From Brachionus plicatilis (lineage: Eukaryota; Rotifera; Eurotatoria; Ploima; Brachionidae): a stretch of 64,000 nucleotides of DNA. The notes below the pieces were generated by a model. The model had not been told where the DNA came from. It did no database searches and saw nothing but the letters and a program-made list of their open reading frames with translations. Both the position numbers and the translations under genes were made by a program. Positions 1-11,900 of the stretch are shown here, in pieces. Positions within the stretch are counted from its first letter, which is position 1, and each line of letters starts with the position of its first letter. The stretch is from the NCBI GenBank assembly GCA_010279815.1, contig QEOQ01000694.1, forward strand, positions 224,476 through 288,475, written 5' to 3'.

Positions 1-74
1 ATTTAAGTCAAGTCATAACTTTGACTTAAATTTTTGTGACTTAGACTTAAAACTGTGACTTAAAAACAAGTCTG
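1..74. mobile_element. Right end of a hAT-like MITE cut by the window edge
   Basis: The segment is built of GACTT/AAGTC words and ends in CAAGTCTG, the same terminus as the complete copy at 12427-12847. The left end lies outside the window, so the expected 8-bp duplicate of the flank TTTAAATG at 75-82 cannot be tested. Confidence 0.55.
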
Positions 75-353
75 TTTAAATGATCAGTATTTTTTGTATC
101 AATATCCGGTTGATAAATTTTTAATTGACATGATCGGTATAATAAATCATTTATCGGTAATATACTAGTAACGATTAGTACTTTAATGAAAATGATAATT
201 TAGATAAGAAAAAGTAGACTGCTCGAATTTATAAAGTCAAAAATAAAATTTATAAATCATTCAAACATTACCAGCATAGAAGCAATATTAAATAATATTC
301 AATTTTGAAAATTCAATTTTGCAAATTAAATTTTCAATTACAGAATAATTTTA

Positions 354-700
354 TTGGCAACAAGTTTTCCAGAGTATGTGTCAGATGATGAAGTTGAAAT
401 GGAATATAAAGCAGATTGTCCAACTCAACGAAGAGTAAAACGAAGCCGCAAGTGGATAGTGGAGAAAAAGTACCCAAACAAAGAATCAGCATTGAAAAAA
501 ATAAACGAAGAAAGAACCTGGGTTTACCATTATTAGAATAATACTCAAGATGGAAAAAAGATTTATTAAAGATGTATTAAAATGGATGATATGATAATAT
601 GACAGTCAATTGGAAACAAGGTAAATGCACTTGTCAAACATTTTTTAAGCATTACATGTGCAAACACTTATTCATGATTATAATCCGAAATTATGATTAA
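354..700 (+). pseudogene. MULE-type transposase remnant (FLYWCH-like start, SWIM zinc finger end)
   Basis: An open stretch at 354-536 reads as the N-terminal part of a rotifer-style MULE protein (an acidic start, then a WIVEKKYPNKESALKKI block). After a stop the same frame continues with NTQDGKKIY, a second stop, then RC, as in the FLYWCH-like region that precedes these transposases. A separate frame at 599-700 encodes a clear SWIM zinc finger with spacing C-x-C-x8-C-x-H (CTC...CKH). The catalytic DDE core between the two parts is missing, so the copy is internally deleted and dead. The family call rests on motif order, which is well known for Mutator-like elements; the host origin is inferred. 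Confidence 0.6.
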
Positions 701-2073
701 GTCTAGTAATGTTTTTTATTTATTTTTAATCAAATTTTATTTTTGATTGATTCTTTTTTTTTAGGATCGAAAAGATAAACCTATATTTCGACATCAGATA
801 TCGAGAAACGTCTTCCATGCGAGGTGGAAGGGGAAATGTTTCACTCCTAGCACTTACTTAAAAAAAAATTTAAAAAAAAAGTTTTAATAATGTAATCAGT
901 TTTAAGATATAAATCTTTGATATTTCAATTCTTTTTCAGTTTTGAGTTTCTCTTTTAATTGTATTCTCTTTATTTAATATTAAATTATATTAAAATAATT
1001 ATTTCATTTTTTTAAATATTTTTCGTTTATTTTTTAAATTAAATTAAACATAATAATAATAATAAAGAGCTACAGCAGACTAACTGCGGAGCAATGCTAT
1101 ATCTAGCCTTGCTATGGTAGCTGTCTGATTTTAAAATATGTCTTAAAAAGATTATGTTAATGGGAAAAAATTAATTATTTTTGTTTCAAAAAGAATATAT
1201 GTATTTCAAACATATATGTATTTCATATTTCAAATCTTAAACTCGCACAGCCTTCATTTGAGGAAAGATTGATCAAGCTAGTTCTAACGACATTAGTTGA
1301 GAAAAGAGAGAGAGGTGATGCATTCATATCGTGATGCAAATCGAAAACGGTCTTAAACCTGTAGGTTAGATTAAACCAAATACCTGAGAAATTAAGATTT
1401 AGGCCTTGAATTCTCTTTTAATTGTTTTCTCTTTATTAATATATTAATATAATGAATATATAAATTACTTTCAAAAATTTAACATGTTTGTATTTGACAA
1501 ATAATCAAAACCTGTTCGCCATGTTAAAAGATATGTTTACGAGAATGGTCGATGCTTCACATTTAATTTTAAAAAATGTATTGAAAAAGACTTAACAACA
1601 GTCTTACTCTAGCTATTTAAAATTTAGATTTGCGCCTTTATTTCAATTGAAAAAAGCGCTAATTTTTATTTTTGAGATATTTTCCATTGAATCAGACTTT
1701 GAATTTATTTCCAAATTTGAGTTTTGAAATGAAAGAATATAAAAATTTTGTTGATAATGTTAAAAATTTTATGAACAAGAGAAGGAATTAAAAGAATTAT
1801 TAGGTAATTTTAAAGCAATCTTTGATTAGTAAAAAAAAAAGAGTTATTAGATTATTCTCGCGAAATTTTGTATCATTTAATGGTAGAATAAAAAATTAAT
1901 TATTATTAAATAAATTAATAATTTAAATCTAGGTTCAGTAAAATAAAACATAAAGTTAAATATTATTATTTCAAAAAAGGAGAAAAGAAACATAAAAATA
2001 AAAATAACAATAATTTATTATCAGATTGACGACGGCAGAACTTTGAAGAAAACATCTCCAATGCATCTTCGTT
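701..2073. other. AT-rich intergenic DNA, one retroposon-like tail
   Basis: No coding region is supported. At 1048-1130 an (AAT)n run joins a locally GC-richer segment. Read on the minus strand, this looks like the 3' end of a retroposon with a TTA-repeat tail. Confidence 0.4.
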
Positions 2074-2476
2074 TACCAACACTAATAAAAATATCAATAT
2101 AAGATCGTAAACATTAAATAATAATAAACTGAAAGAGATGAAAAAAAAGAAAAGCTTTTTATATTTATAAAATTTTTAAGAAATTTTTTAATGCTCTTTC
2201 GCCAGATGTAACTTTAGTCCGCGCTCATTCTTCGTCATCTTTTTTAATCAATTTTTTGCCTCATTTTTTTATTTTTCCTAATCTTTTATTTTTAAATTTT
2301 TTACATTAAAAATAGTGAGTTTACGAAAATTTATGCGAGTTTTTTTATTGAACAAAGCTTAATAAATAATAAAATATAAAAAGCTTTTCTCTTTTTTTAT
2401 CTCTTTCAGTTTATTATTCTTTAATGTTTATTTACTGTTAACGATATTATATTGTTATTTTTATTAGAGTTGGTAT
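2074..2476. repeat. Foldback element with ~100-bp arms
   Basis: The left arm 2074-2168 and right arm 2372-2476 are imperfect reverse complements. Shared blocks include AAATATAAAAAGCTTTTCT, ATCTCTTTCAGTTTATTATT and TTTTTATTAG-GTTGGTA. The spacer of about 200 bp has no ORF. This is the architecture of a non-autonomous foldback or MITE element; no target duplication was identified. Confidence 0.7.
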
Positions 2477-2971
2477 ATTTAAATCATATCACTAACACTT
2501 AGTCTCTAGACCCATTACGGGAACAAAAACGACAAATTTTATATGTTGATTTTACGATAGCAAAAAAACTTACAAAGGAAAGAATAATACTTATTTCCTT
2601 TAGTATTATCTGTACTAGCTGTAAAATAAAAAAGTTATTAAAAAGAATCAACGCTTTTCTTAAATCAAGTAAACAAATAAAGCAGGAAAGGTACGGAGAG
2701 GGCGCAGCCAAAACAAGTTCTATTTTCCCTTTTTTTTTTAAATTTTAATAAACAATCAACAAAAACTCTAAAAAAATATCGTAAAAAAATTATTTTGAAG
2801 AATTTTATTTATTTTCTAATTTAACTAGCAAGACAAAACATTTAAAAGATTAAAAAAGTATTAATATTCTTTAGGTTTAAAAAAAAGACTTAAGCCGTTA
2901 GTTTCGATCAGGGTTTTAAATGCATTAAATTTTTGAATTGAATTAAATTCGAAAATAACTCAAAAAACAGG
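2477..2971. other. AT-rich spacer downstream of POFUT1
   Basis: No gene, RNA or repeat is supported here. It includes the 3' flank of the minus-strand POFUT1 gene. Confidence 0.4.
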
Positions 2972-4407
2972 TCATAGCTCAGATCGCTCTTTTGTTTTAA
3001 AACCCCAAAACTCAGTTGTTTTATTCTCACTATCTCTTTGTCTTTTAACAAAAGCACTAAAGCTTGACACACAATTCACAATTGAATGATCAGCTTTTCC
3101 CAATATACACAAATCAACATGCGGGTTAGCTTCGGAATATTTTATGAATTTCACATTTTTAAACTTTTTTGAAAGCTTAACCAACATATCCTCAGCATCT
3201 GTGGCAATAAAAACATAATGGGCACCGTATTTTTTCAATGCTTTACCCAACTTAAAATAAATTGACAAAAAACTAAAAAAAAATTAATCTCAAATTTTTA
3301 CTTGTTTCATAATGGTCTTTTCAGATGGATAACAAAGTTCCTCAGTCATTTCACCGTTTTCTTGGGAATATCCCAAGCATTGCGGCGATGCAAAAAAATT
3401 TTTTTTCGAGGATTTGACATGTTCACATGCTCTTTTCTTGAAATAAAAAAATTAGAATTTGAAAAATTCTATGCCTTTTTAATTACAAAATCTATTCCAT
3501 TTCTTAGATGAATTCCGATAAATTTTTCCTGTTGATCATTTTTAAATTTTTTTATAAACTCATCGGATGTTGAATCAATTTTATCAGACCATTTTACATA
3601 TTTTTGGAGAGGAACATTAGTTTCAGCCACAGGAAATGCACCTGGTGCACCAGTAAAAGCAAGAACAGTATATTTATCAGCTGGAAATTTATTTGTCCAT
3701 TCCAATCTATGTTTTTCAAAAAGTGGATCAAAGCTGAGTGGACCATAAAATTCACTTTTGTCAAAATCTACTCCAAAATAGTCCCAATAAGGACCGAATG
3801 GATTTCCATCCTTAGCAGCACAATCGTTTGAGTTTCCTCGTGCCATGTAACAAAATACTAATAAAAAAATTTGAAGAAAAATTAAAAATTTAAATATCAT
3901 TTACCAGTTCGATTGCCTTTTGGCCAAATTTTCGGAGCTACAATTTTCATGAAATCATCCATTAAAATAACCTTGGTATATTCAGCCAAAGGTTCGGCTT
4001 TAAAATAATTTTGAAATGGTATTTGCATCTTAGAATTTAACTTTTAAATTAGCTAAAATAAAAAAAATAAAATTTTTACTGATGAAGAAAATCTTTCCGG
4101 ATATTCAACAAAATGAGGTAATACTAAAGTTCGCCCAATTCCTTTTGCAAACGCTAAAGCTCCAAGGAACTGATCCATCTTTTTTTAAAATGAATAAAAA
4201 TTCTTAAAAGATTTTTTTTTCTTTACTTGATTTCCAAAACGACCTAAATGATTAATTTAATAAGTTTCAATTAAATAAAATTTTTAAACATGTTGGTTCC
4301 TTACCCATGCAAGGACAGAATACAATATAACCTTTAGGATCAATTTGGATCTCTTTTGTATTTGCAAATGATACTAGTGTGGAAAACAATAATGCCAAAA
4401 TTTTCAT
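2972..4407 (-). CDS. POFUT1: GDP-fucose protein O-fucosyltransferase 1
   Basis: ER enzyme that adds O-fucose to EGF repeats, for example on Notch. Seven exons (minus strand) join in frame: 4407-4305, 4243-4227, 4178-4080, 4028-3905, 3857-3487, 3436-3302, 3250-2972, giving 375 aa against about 388 in vertebrates. The first exon encodes a signal peptide ([17 protein letters not shown]) followed by the family block [19 protein letters not shown]. Later blocks include [26 protein letters not shown], the catalytic-region [28 protein letters not shown] and [18 protein letters not shown]. The C-terminus ERSEL resembles a KDEL-type ER retrieval signal, as expected for POFUT1. Introns are 46-61 nt and one exon is only 17 nt long. 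The exon model is my reconstruction; the acceptor before 4178 is purine-rich and is the weakest junction. Confidence 0.93.
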
Positions 4408-6539
4408 TTTTTGTCTGGAAATTTTTTTTCTTACTGGATTAATTTGAATTTTTTAATTTAAAATCGGTGTCAAGTACTTTAAATTAACATAAATTTTTAA
4501 GGGTAATATTTGTTTTAGTGTTCGGTTTCAATTTTTATAATGTACAAAAATAAATGTCCTAGAAAAATATTTATTTTAAAATTTTCTAAATTGGATCCCT
4601 TTTTTAATTTGATTATATTTTTCTTTTTATTTTTACTTTTATTTAATTCATTACTTTTGTATTTAATTTTATAAATTTTTTTAAAAAAATATTCAGAATA
4701 TTATCAATATATTAAATAAAAAACAAATCAGCAAAATTATAGAAAATAAAACCAATCAATATTTTTTATAAGGTAAATAAATTCGAGAGATTATTATTGT
4801 TGAGAAAATTTATTTATTTAAAAAATGAAAATTCCAATTCAAAAAACATTCTTAGAAATAAAAATTTTATCCAAAAATTTGTATCTAAATAATTTGATTT
4901 GGCTACTACATTATAATAAAATAAAACTAAAAATATTAAAATCATAGAGTTAGATAAAAAATGATCTTTATGACTATATACAATTTTACTAAGCATATGC
5001 TTAAAGGGCTTTATTTGTTTAAATTAAGTTTTTTTTCAATCAATAAATGAAGGAAAAGTTTAATTTTTTGGACAATTCCAGAATAAGCCAAAAATGTCCT
5101 CATGGTAAATAAGTTAGAGAAAGAATGCTTGCTGATTACTAGGCCAAATTTCGCATAACTAGAGAACTTAAAACTGAAAAGAAAAACAGCCAACTTAAGA
5201 AAAAATTTAATAATCAAAAAAATTTAGATTCATTTTAAATATTTTATTGATTAAATATTAATAATAATTTTTAAAAAAACTTGAAGTGGTTTAAATAAAA
5301 TAATATCAAAAACTGAAAATATGGCAAAAAAAATTTATTTAATTTAAACTTAAATAACCCCCAAATATCTCTTCATATTGTTTTATTGAGAATTGTCTTA
5401 AAATCACAACAATAAATTCAATTCATTGTCTTGAATTAGTAAAAAAAAATTTATAGTGTCAAAGACTTAAATTTTGTTTAAAAATAAATATATAAAATTG
5501 ACTTTGAAGTTTTCTGTTGACATAAAATCATGTGGTCACGATCATCATCGCATGGAACCGCGGCCGAGTCGATTAGTCAGTTTTAGATCAAATGTATTTT
5601 TTTTTAATTTAAGAAAAACTTTTGTTTTTGATTCAATTTTTTTATTATTCTTATTTAGCAAATAAGATGTTTGATCTTTATTTGATTTGTTTTCATTAAT
5701 AACTCGATATCGACTTTAAAAAAAAGGGATAATTTTTTTTTTAAATCATCACATAAAAGTCGAAAAACATTTTTCAATTTTTTTTATATAAGATATTAAC
5801 ACTAAGAAATCATAATTTTTAGTTTATTGCGGAAGTTAGTTAATAATTTAAAATAATTCGAAACCACATAATTTTTAGAACTGATAAATGTTATTTTAAT
5901 TCTTTTTATTATTCTTAAACATAATTGCTTTGATAAAAAAATTTTATTTCGAAAAAATGGCAAAGAGAAAACATCAAAACCGTACTTGCTTGGATTCTAA
6001 AAAATGTTCTTAGATCATAATTCTAAATACTCTTTTTAAATAATTTCTATTCAGATTTTTTAGATATTAGAAAATAAATATTTTAATTATTTTAATTTCT
6101 GATTATCGTATTTTGGAAAACTACAATGGTTCGAGAAAACGAAAAATTCCAAAGCGAAAATCTAGTTGGTAATTTTTTATTTTTTACATTAATTAAGTAA
6201 TTAAACCATTTTTAGTTGAAAGTTTGCATGCAGTTCAAGGGAATTTAACAAAAGAAAATTTATCAGAAATTATTCAAATTTATTCCAACTACTATAGAAG
6301 TATATCCCATTTTTTTAAATCTTTTTTTTTCTACGCAATTATTTTTTTTCAACGAAAAGATTAAGATTGAAAAAATATTTCAGTCTATTGGACTTTCTTT
6401 AAAAATATTGAAATATTGAAAAGAAACTTTGAGAGCGAAAATATTTATTTGTTTGTCTATGTCGAGCTAAAGCTCCATCAAATTAAAAAATAATTTAAAA
6501 AAAATAAACTCAAAAGACAAAAGTACAGAGTGTTTTTCG
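4408..6539. other. AT-rich intergenic region, no gene seen
   Basis: Upstream flank of POFUT1 and further AT-rich DNA. Small open frames here are low-complexity and lack family similarity. A short GC-richer patch at about 5530-5580 has no identifiable role. Confidence 0.4.
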
Positions 6540-6914
6540 ATCTTTATCGCTTTTTTGAAATAAAAAAAAATCAGCACATTGCTTAGAGATGCCAAAAAAT
6601 TTCTTCTGACTTGATCTGATCACAAAAAATACCACTTCCAACATGGCTGGGTGAGCGGTTTGACCGGTAATTCATCAACAATGATTTATGGCCCCCACAC
6701 TCACCTGATCTATAACCATGGGATTTTTTTCTATGGGTCACCTAAAGAAAAAAATCCCACTCCCGAAAACATTAGACAAATAAAAGAGGAAACTGGAAAG
6801 AGAGATAAAAAATTCTTGCCGGATGAACCTAAAAATTCTTTTTTACATCTTGAAGAAAGATGCAAATTATTAATTTCTTCTGACGGAGTCCATATTAAAA
6901 TAAACTATAGATGA
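6540..6914 (+). pseudogene. mariner/Tc1-superfamily transposase remnant
   Basis: From 6644 one frame reads WLGERFDR-stop-FINNDLWPPHSPDL-stop-PWDFFLW. This is the conserved third catalytic segment of mariner-like transposases (WPPxSPDLxPxDFFLWG). The copy has two in-frame stops and a frameshift; after the shift the reading moves to the frame ending SFLHLEERCKLLISSDGVHIK, a typical C-terminal region. Sequence before about 6630 is decayed. It is an inactive fossil; no terminal repeats were located. Confidence 0.7.
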
Positions 6915-8616
6915 TTATGTATTGATATAATTACTTCTATTTTTCTAAATGATATCGTACATGACACTACAATGGCAAGAAAAAGTTTTATTTAATTTCA
7001 AAAAGGTAAAGCGAACGAAAAACACCATGTCAAATAAAATACAAAGGACGAAAAAAATTATATAAAGTTAGATAGAAAAAATTAAAAAAAGTTACAAATT
7101 AAAAATTAAAATTAAAAATAGAAAATTAATAAAGATAAATTGAAATAAGACTAACAGGTTAAACATGTTTAAATATTTGAGAGTTACAAGAAAAAAATAA
7201 AAACTGTAAGAAAACATTAGAACCAAAGATCAAAAAAAAATTCTTTAAATCAAAACAATTAATTAATGATCCCAAGTCTTGTAAAATTTCTAATTTTTAT
7301 TTTAGATATTCCAGAAGATGAATATATTTTAAATGCTGGTAAACATTTATTTTCAAATCATTTATATTAAACTATTAAAACTTAAAAAGCAATTGTTTCT
7401 TCTGAATTGTTACAGGTTCAGTTATTTAATGTTCCCAATGAATGCTTTTTTAGAACCAATGATGTTGACAAAAGGAAAAAAGATTGAAATCTAATCAATC
7501 TTTTTTAGCATAATACTAAAACTCATAAAATAATTGAAAAAATAAATTATTTTAATATTTTTAAAATTTTTATAATTAATTGCTTTTTTTTTATTTAGAA
7601 ATAAAGATAGTTTTAAAAATTGAGCTCTCTAATTTTTTTAACGCTAACATTTTTCAAGTTGGTCTATAGGACCATACGAATGAACCTAATATTGACAAAA
7701 ACAAAGTTTTTACCATTTTTGACTCTGATAATGAAGGAATTAATATATTTTTAATTTTCATCTCAAGAGCTTGAAAATAAGATTTGATTCGTCTTTCTAT
7801 AAAACTAAAAAACGAAATTTTGAAAAAGGACAAAATGGTTCTTATCCGAAATTCTGCATTTAACAAATCGTAAATCCTTTCGAGATCGTGCGTGAGCAGA
7901 AAAAAGAGAACAAAAATGGCAACAAAAAAAAACTTAATAATTTGAAATTATTTCAATTATTAATTTTTTGTCTATTTATTATCTAATCTAATATTTAAAA
8001 ACATATTCCAAAAAAATTTCTTATCGCGCACTTTTTTTCAAAATCTTTAATTTTAAACCTGCACCCAAATCTAGGATTTATTGTTATTTAGATTTTATCT
8101 TTTTCTTTGCATTGACCACCAATTTTTGAAAATTTACTTATTGAACAAAAACTAGAAACATTTTAAGAAAGCTCATGAAATATTCTATAGGAAAATTGGG
8201 GGATCGGCTGGGACTCAGTAGTTGACCAGCTTTTAAAAATATAAAAGAATTTAATTTTCGCAAAAAATGAAAAATCTTGGCAACATCTTAAAAGCATAAA
8301 TTTATAAATTTTCAGCAACTTTACTTTCAATCAGTGGTATAAAAGTGACTGCAAATTAAAATTATTTTAAAAATGATTAAAAATTTCTATATTTAAAAAA
8401 TTTAACATTTTTATACAATTATTTGAGTAGAAAGGTTGTGAATTAGTTTTAAGAAATTTAAAAAAAAAAGCTGAAAACTTAAGAATAATTTAATTATGAG
8501 AATGAACCAAAGAAATTAAGACAAAGTATTTAGAAACACTTCTAGCTCGATAATTCTTTCTTATAGAGGTCTTAACAATACCTGAACAAAGTAACTAGTA
8601 AAAAGTTTTCGACTGG
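6915..8616. other. AT-rich intergenic region upstream of the dynein gene
   Basis: No coding region or structured repeat is supported. Short open frames are chance products of low-complexity sequence. Confidence 0.4.
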
Positions 8617-8629
8617 GTTGCCTAGCGAT
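8617..8629 (-). promoter_or_regulatory. Possible X-box with 1-nt spacer upstream of the dynein heavy chain
   Basis: On the minus strand ATCGCT-A-GGCAAC fits the general RFX site RYYNYY-N(1-3)-RRNRAC. It lies about 355 nt before the heavy-chain start codon. The spacer differs from the commoner 2-nt form, so this is a weaker candidate than the site at 8820. Confidence 0.3.
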
Positions 8630-8819
8630 TGTTTTTTTTTTTGGTGAAAAAAATTTTTTTCTTTAGTTTATTCTCTCTCGATTATAGCTTATTTCAACTA
8701 AGTGCTTATATAATTAAAATAAATGGAAATTAAAAAGATCTCGACACTTAGCAACTAATAAAACAGAAATTTATTCATTGGCACAAATTAGAAAAAATTT
8801 TAGACTTTTTTATACTTAA

Positions 8820-8833
8820 GTTTCGTTAACAAC
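8820..8833 (+). promoter_or_regulatory. Near-consensus X-box (RFX site) before the dynein heavy chain
   Basis: GTTTCGTTAACAAC matches the ciliary X-box RTHNYYWTRRNRAC at 13 of 14 positions; the sixth base is the mismatch. It sits 150 nt before the ATG at 8983, a distance similar to the perfect sites near POC5 and DNAI2. Confidence 0.4.
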
Positions 8834-8982
8834 TTGGTTATATTCGAAATATTTCTATCTAGAAATAAACAAAGAGATTATTAAATAACTAACAATTATT
8901 TTCTTTTTTCTTTTAATATAGAAAAAATTTAAAATTAATTTAAAACAATTCATAAATAGTTTGAAATTGATAAGCCAAACTA

Positions 8983-11900
8983 ATGGCGGAAGATTTGGAC
9001 TTGACCGATTCAAGAATCGAGTTTATGGCAGTTTATCTGCTTAAAACTCTCAAATTAAAATCAGACAAATGGATAAAAATGTACGCTATCGAAGACAACA
9101 AAGTGTTGATTCAAGAATTTTTGGACAAAAATGAACAATCACTTCTAGTTTTTATCCTAAACTCATCGGGCACAATGGTTGTTCAATACAACTACCCAAA
9201 CCAGCTCAAAAACAAAGCGTGCTACTTTGCCAAAAAAAATCCCAGAGATCCTGTATCAAAAGATGCGAGTATTAAAGAATCACTCATTTACGGAGACTTG
9301 TCCTATTCACCTTTGGACCAACTATCAGTAATTTTAGATGAAGTAAGCTTAATGTTATAATTAAAAAAAGACTAAAGTAATTTTTAAATTTTAAAGTTGT
9401 TGGTTCCAATTTTCAGCAATGTTCAGAACCAAACTGACTGGCCCAAGGTCATTTCTAGCGACTTGATCAGACACATAAATAATCTGAAAAATAAAACCCA
9501 TGTTATCTCTGGACAAATGAAAGGCAAGACACAGTTGCCGATACCAGCTGGCGCAGAAAAAGTCTCCGATGAGGACTTACAAATGGCAGAAAAGTGAGGA
9601 TTAAAAATTTTTTAAATTTTAATAAAATTTTACTACTTTTTATAAATTCAGAGGCGAAGCAGTCGATCAAGCGCTTATTCATTCAATAGAATCAGTAGTA
9701 ATTGACTGGAGTCATCAAATTCAAGAAGTTTTAAAAAAAGATTCATCACAGCCATTGCTAGAAGGTCTAAATCCGGGACCATTGACTGAAATTGAGTTCT
9801 GGAAAGCCAAGACTGCTAATTTGGAAAATATATTCAATCAACTAAGAGACCCTAAGACAAAAAAAATGGCTCAATTGCTCGAAAAAACCCATAGCAGTTA
9901 TTTTCCAGCATTTAAGGATTTGTTCAAAGAGACTCTTTCGGCTTTGGAAGAGTCTAGTGACATTGACTGTCATCTAAAACCATTAGCTGGTCACTTTGAG
10001 TCACTTGAAACAACAGAGTTCGATGAATCGGCTTCATTGTTTGACCCCATGTTTCATTCGATTTGTCTTCTTTGGGCTCATTCAAAATATTACTGCAGGC
10101 CAGCCAGAATCATAGTTCTCCTACAAGAACTTAATAATGTGATTATCAAGAGAGCTAATGAACATTTGGAACCAATTGATTTGTTTAAAGGCGAACCAGA
10201 AGAGTCTGTGCAAAAAATAAGAACTACTTTCAACACTTTGGAAGCTTACAGAAATTCATACGAAACTCATAAGACAAAAATTAAAGAATACTTTAAAAAT
10301 GGAAATCCGCCACGTGAGTGGGAATTTACACCCAAGCTTGTCTTTGCTAGATGGGATAAATTTATGGAAAAAATGGAAATGATTAGACATTTGTTTAAAA
10401 CTGCCATTGATTTGCTTAGACTGGAAAAAGTGGAGATTGGTGGAGTTAAAGGCAAGGCATTGAGTGCCAAAGTGGTCAAAATATTTGAAGAATTCAAAGA
10501 TGAATTTGAGAAATTTTCCAATAAAAAATATGATCCATTGGACCCTAAATGCGATGTAAATCAAAATAAATTATTTTTTAATTTTATTTTATCTTATTTA
10601 TTTTTTTTAAGGAATTTGACGCTGATTATAAAGAATTTAACAAATTTGTTCTGGACTTGGACCGCCGCTTGTCGGCAATTATTTCCCAAGGCTTTGACGA
10701 TTGCAATAGTTTGAACAGCATATTTAAGCTGATAATGATTCTTGGTAGTTTGTTGGAGAGACCTACCATCAAGAAAGACTTTGAACCACGTTTTGCTCAA
10801 ATTTTGCAAATGCTTGAAAATGAGATTGATGATACTAAAAAGATTTATGATGTACAAAAAAAATTAAAGGATACCAAGAATGAAATAGATGTACACCGCA
10901 ATTTGCCGGAAGTATCAGGCGCTATGAAATGGTGCCATGAATTGAGAGAACGAGTTACTAAGCCAATGGAACAATTTAAAAAGCTAATTGAGCATCCTAT
11001 AACTGAGACAGAACAAATGGAAAGAGTAAACAAAAAATATCAAGAAATTCTTGATTTGTTGGATGCATTTGCCGGCGAGGTGTACAAAGATTGGTGCTTG
11101 CATGTCGGAACTTTGTCAAATGATAACTTGGAGAAGAATTTGATTAATCGCGATGGCGAGTCTAAAAGCATTGACACTAATTTTGACTCTCAGGTATATT
11201 TTTAGTTTAAATATTTACTAAATTAAAATTCAATTAAGATAAACTATAAACGAATTGTTTTTTTAAGTCTATAATATTTTGCTAAGATAAATTTTAATAT
11301 TTACAACTTTTAAGTCTAGTATCTAGTATAGTGAGTAAAACTAAATGAAAATCTACTAAATTTTATTTTTTTCTAATAAGTTTTTTAGAAATTAATTAAG
11401 AATTAAATACGTCACAATTTTTGATCAAATATACAAAGAAAAAAATTTATAATTAAAAAATATTTTTATTAGATATAAAAAATAATAAATAATTAATTAA
11501 AATTGACTCCTGCTTTGAAGATGGCTTTTAAAAATAAATTTTAAAAAAAATTTTAACCATTCCATAAAAAAGTGTTTTAGGATAATGAATGAAAAATGTT
11601 TAAAAAAATATTCCTATACAGTGGTGCCACAATACCTAAACTAAATTATTAAAAATAAATTTTTATAAATTCATTGGCAGTCTTTTCATAATTGAAAAAA
11701 AATTCTCTTAAAGGATTTGTAAATTCTTGTTTTTTGAATAAAAAATTTCAAAAAAAAACTTTTATTGGCGATTTTAATTTTTACGTAAATTTACTTTAAA
11801 TACATTTATCGTGGCATTACTCTATGCTTTAAGAGAATTATTTCTAATCATCAAAATACTTCCAATTATTTTATTAAATAATTTTTTTTAATTAAACTTT

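Noticed and set aside
2499..2711. 70-codon minus-strand frame with hydrophobic residues
   Set aside because: AT-rich composition alone gives Phe/Ile/Leu runs; no domain or splice support.
5474..5665. 63-codon frame with a His-rich stretch
   Set aside because: Only a short GC-richer patch; no family match or neighbouring exon.
7654..7866. 70-codon minus-strand frame
   Set aside because: Low-complexity, no conserved motif, no neighbouring exons.
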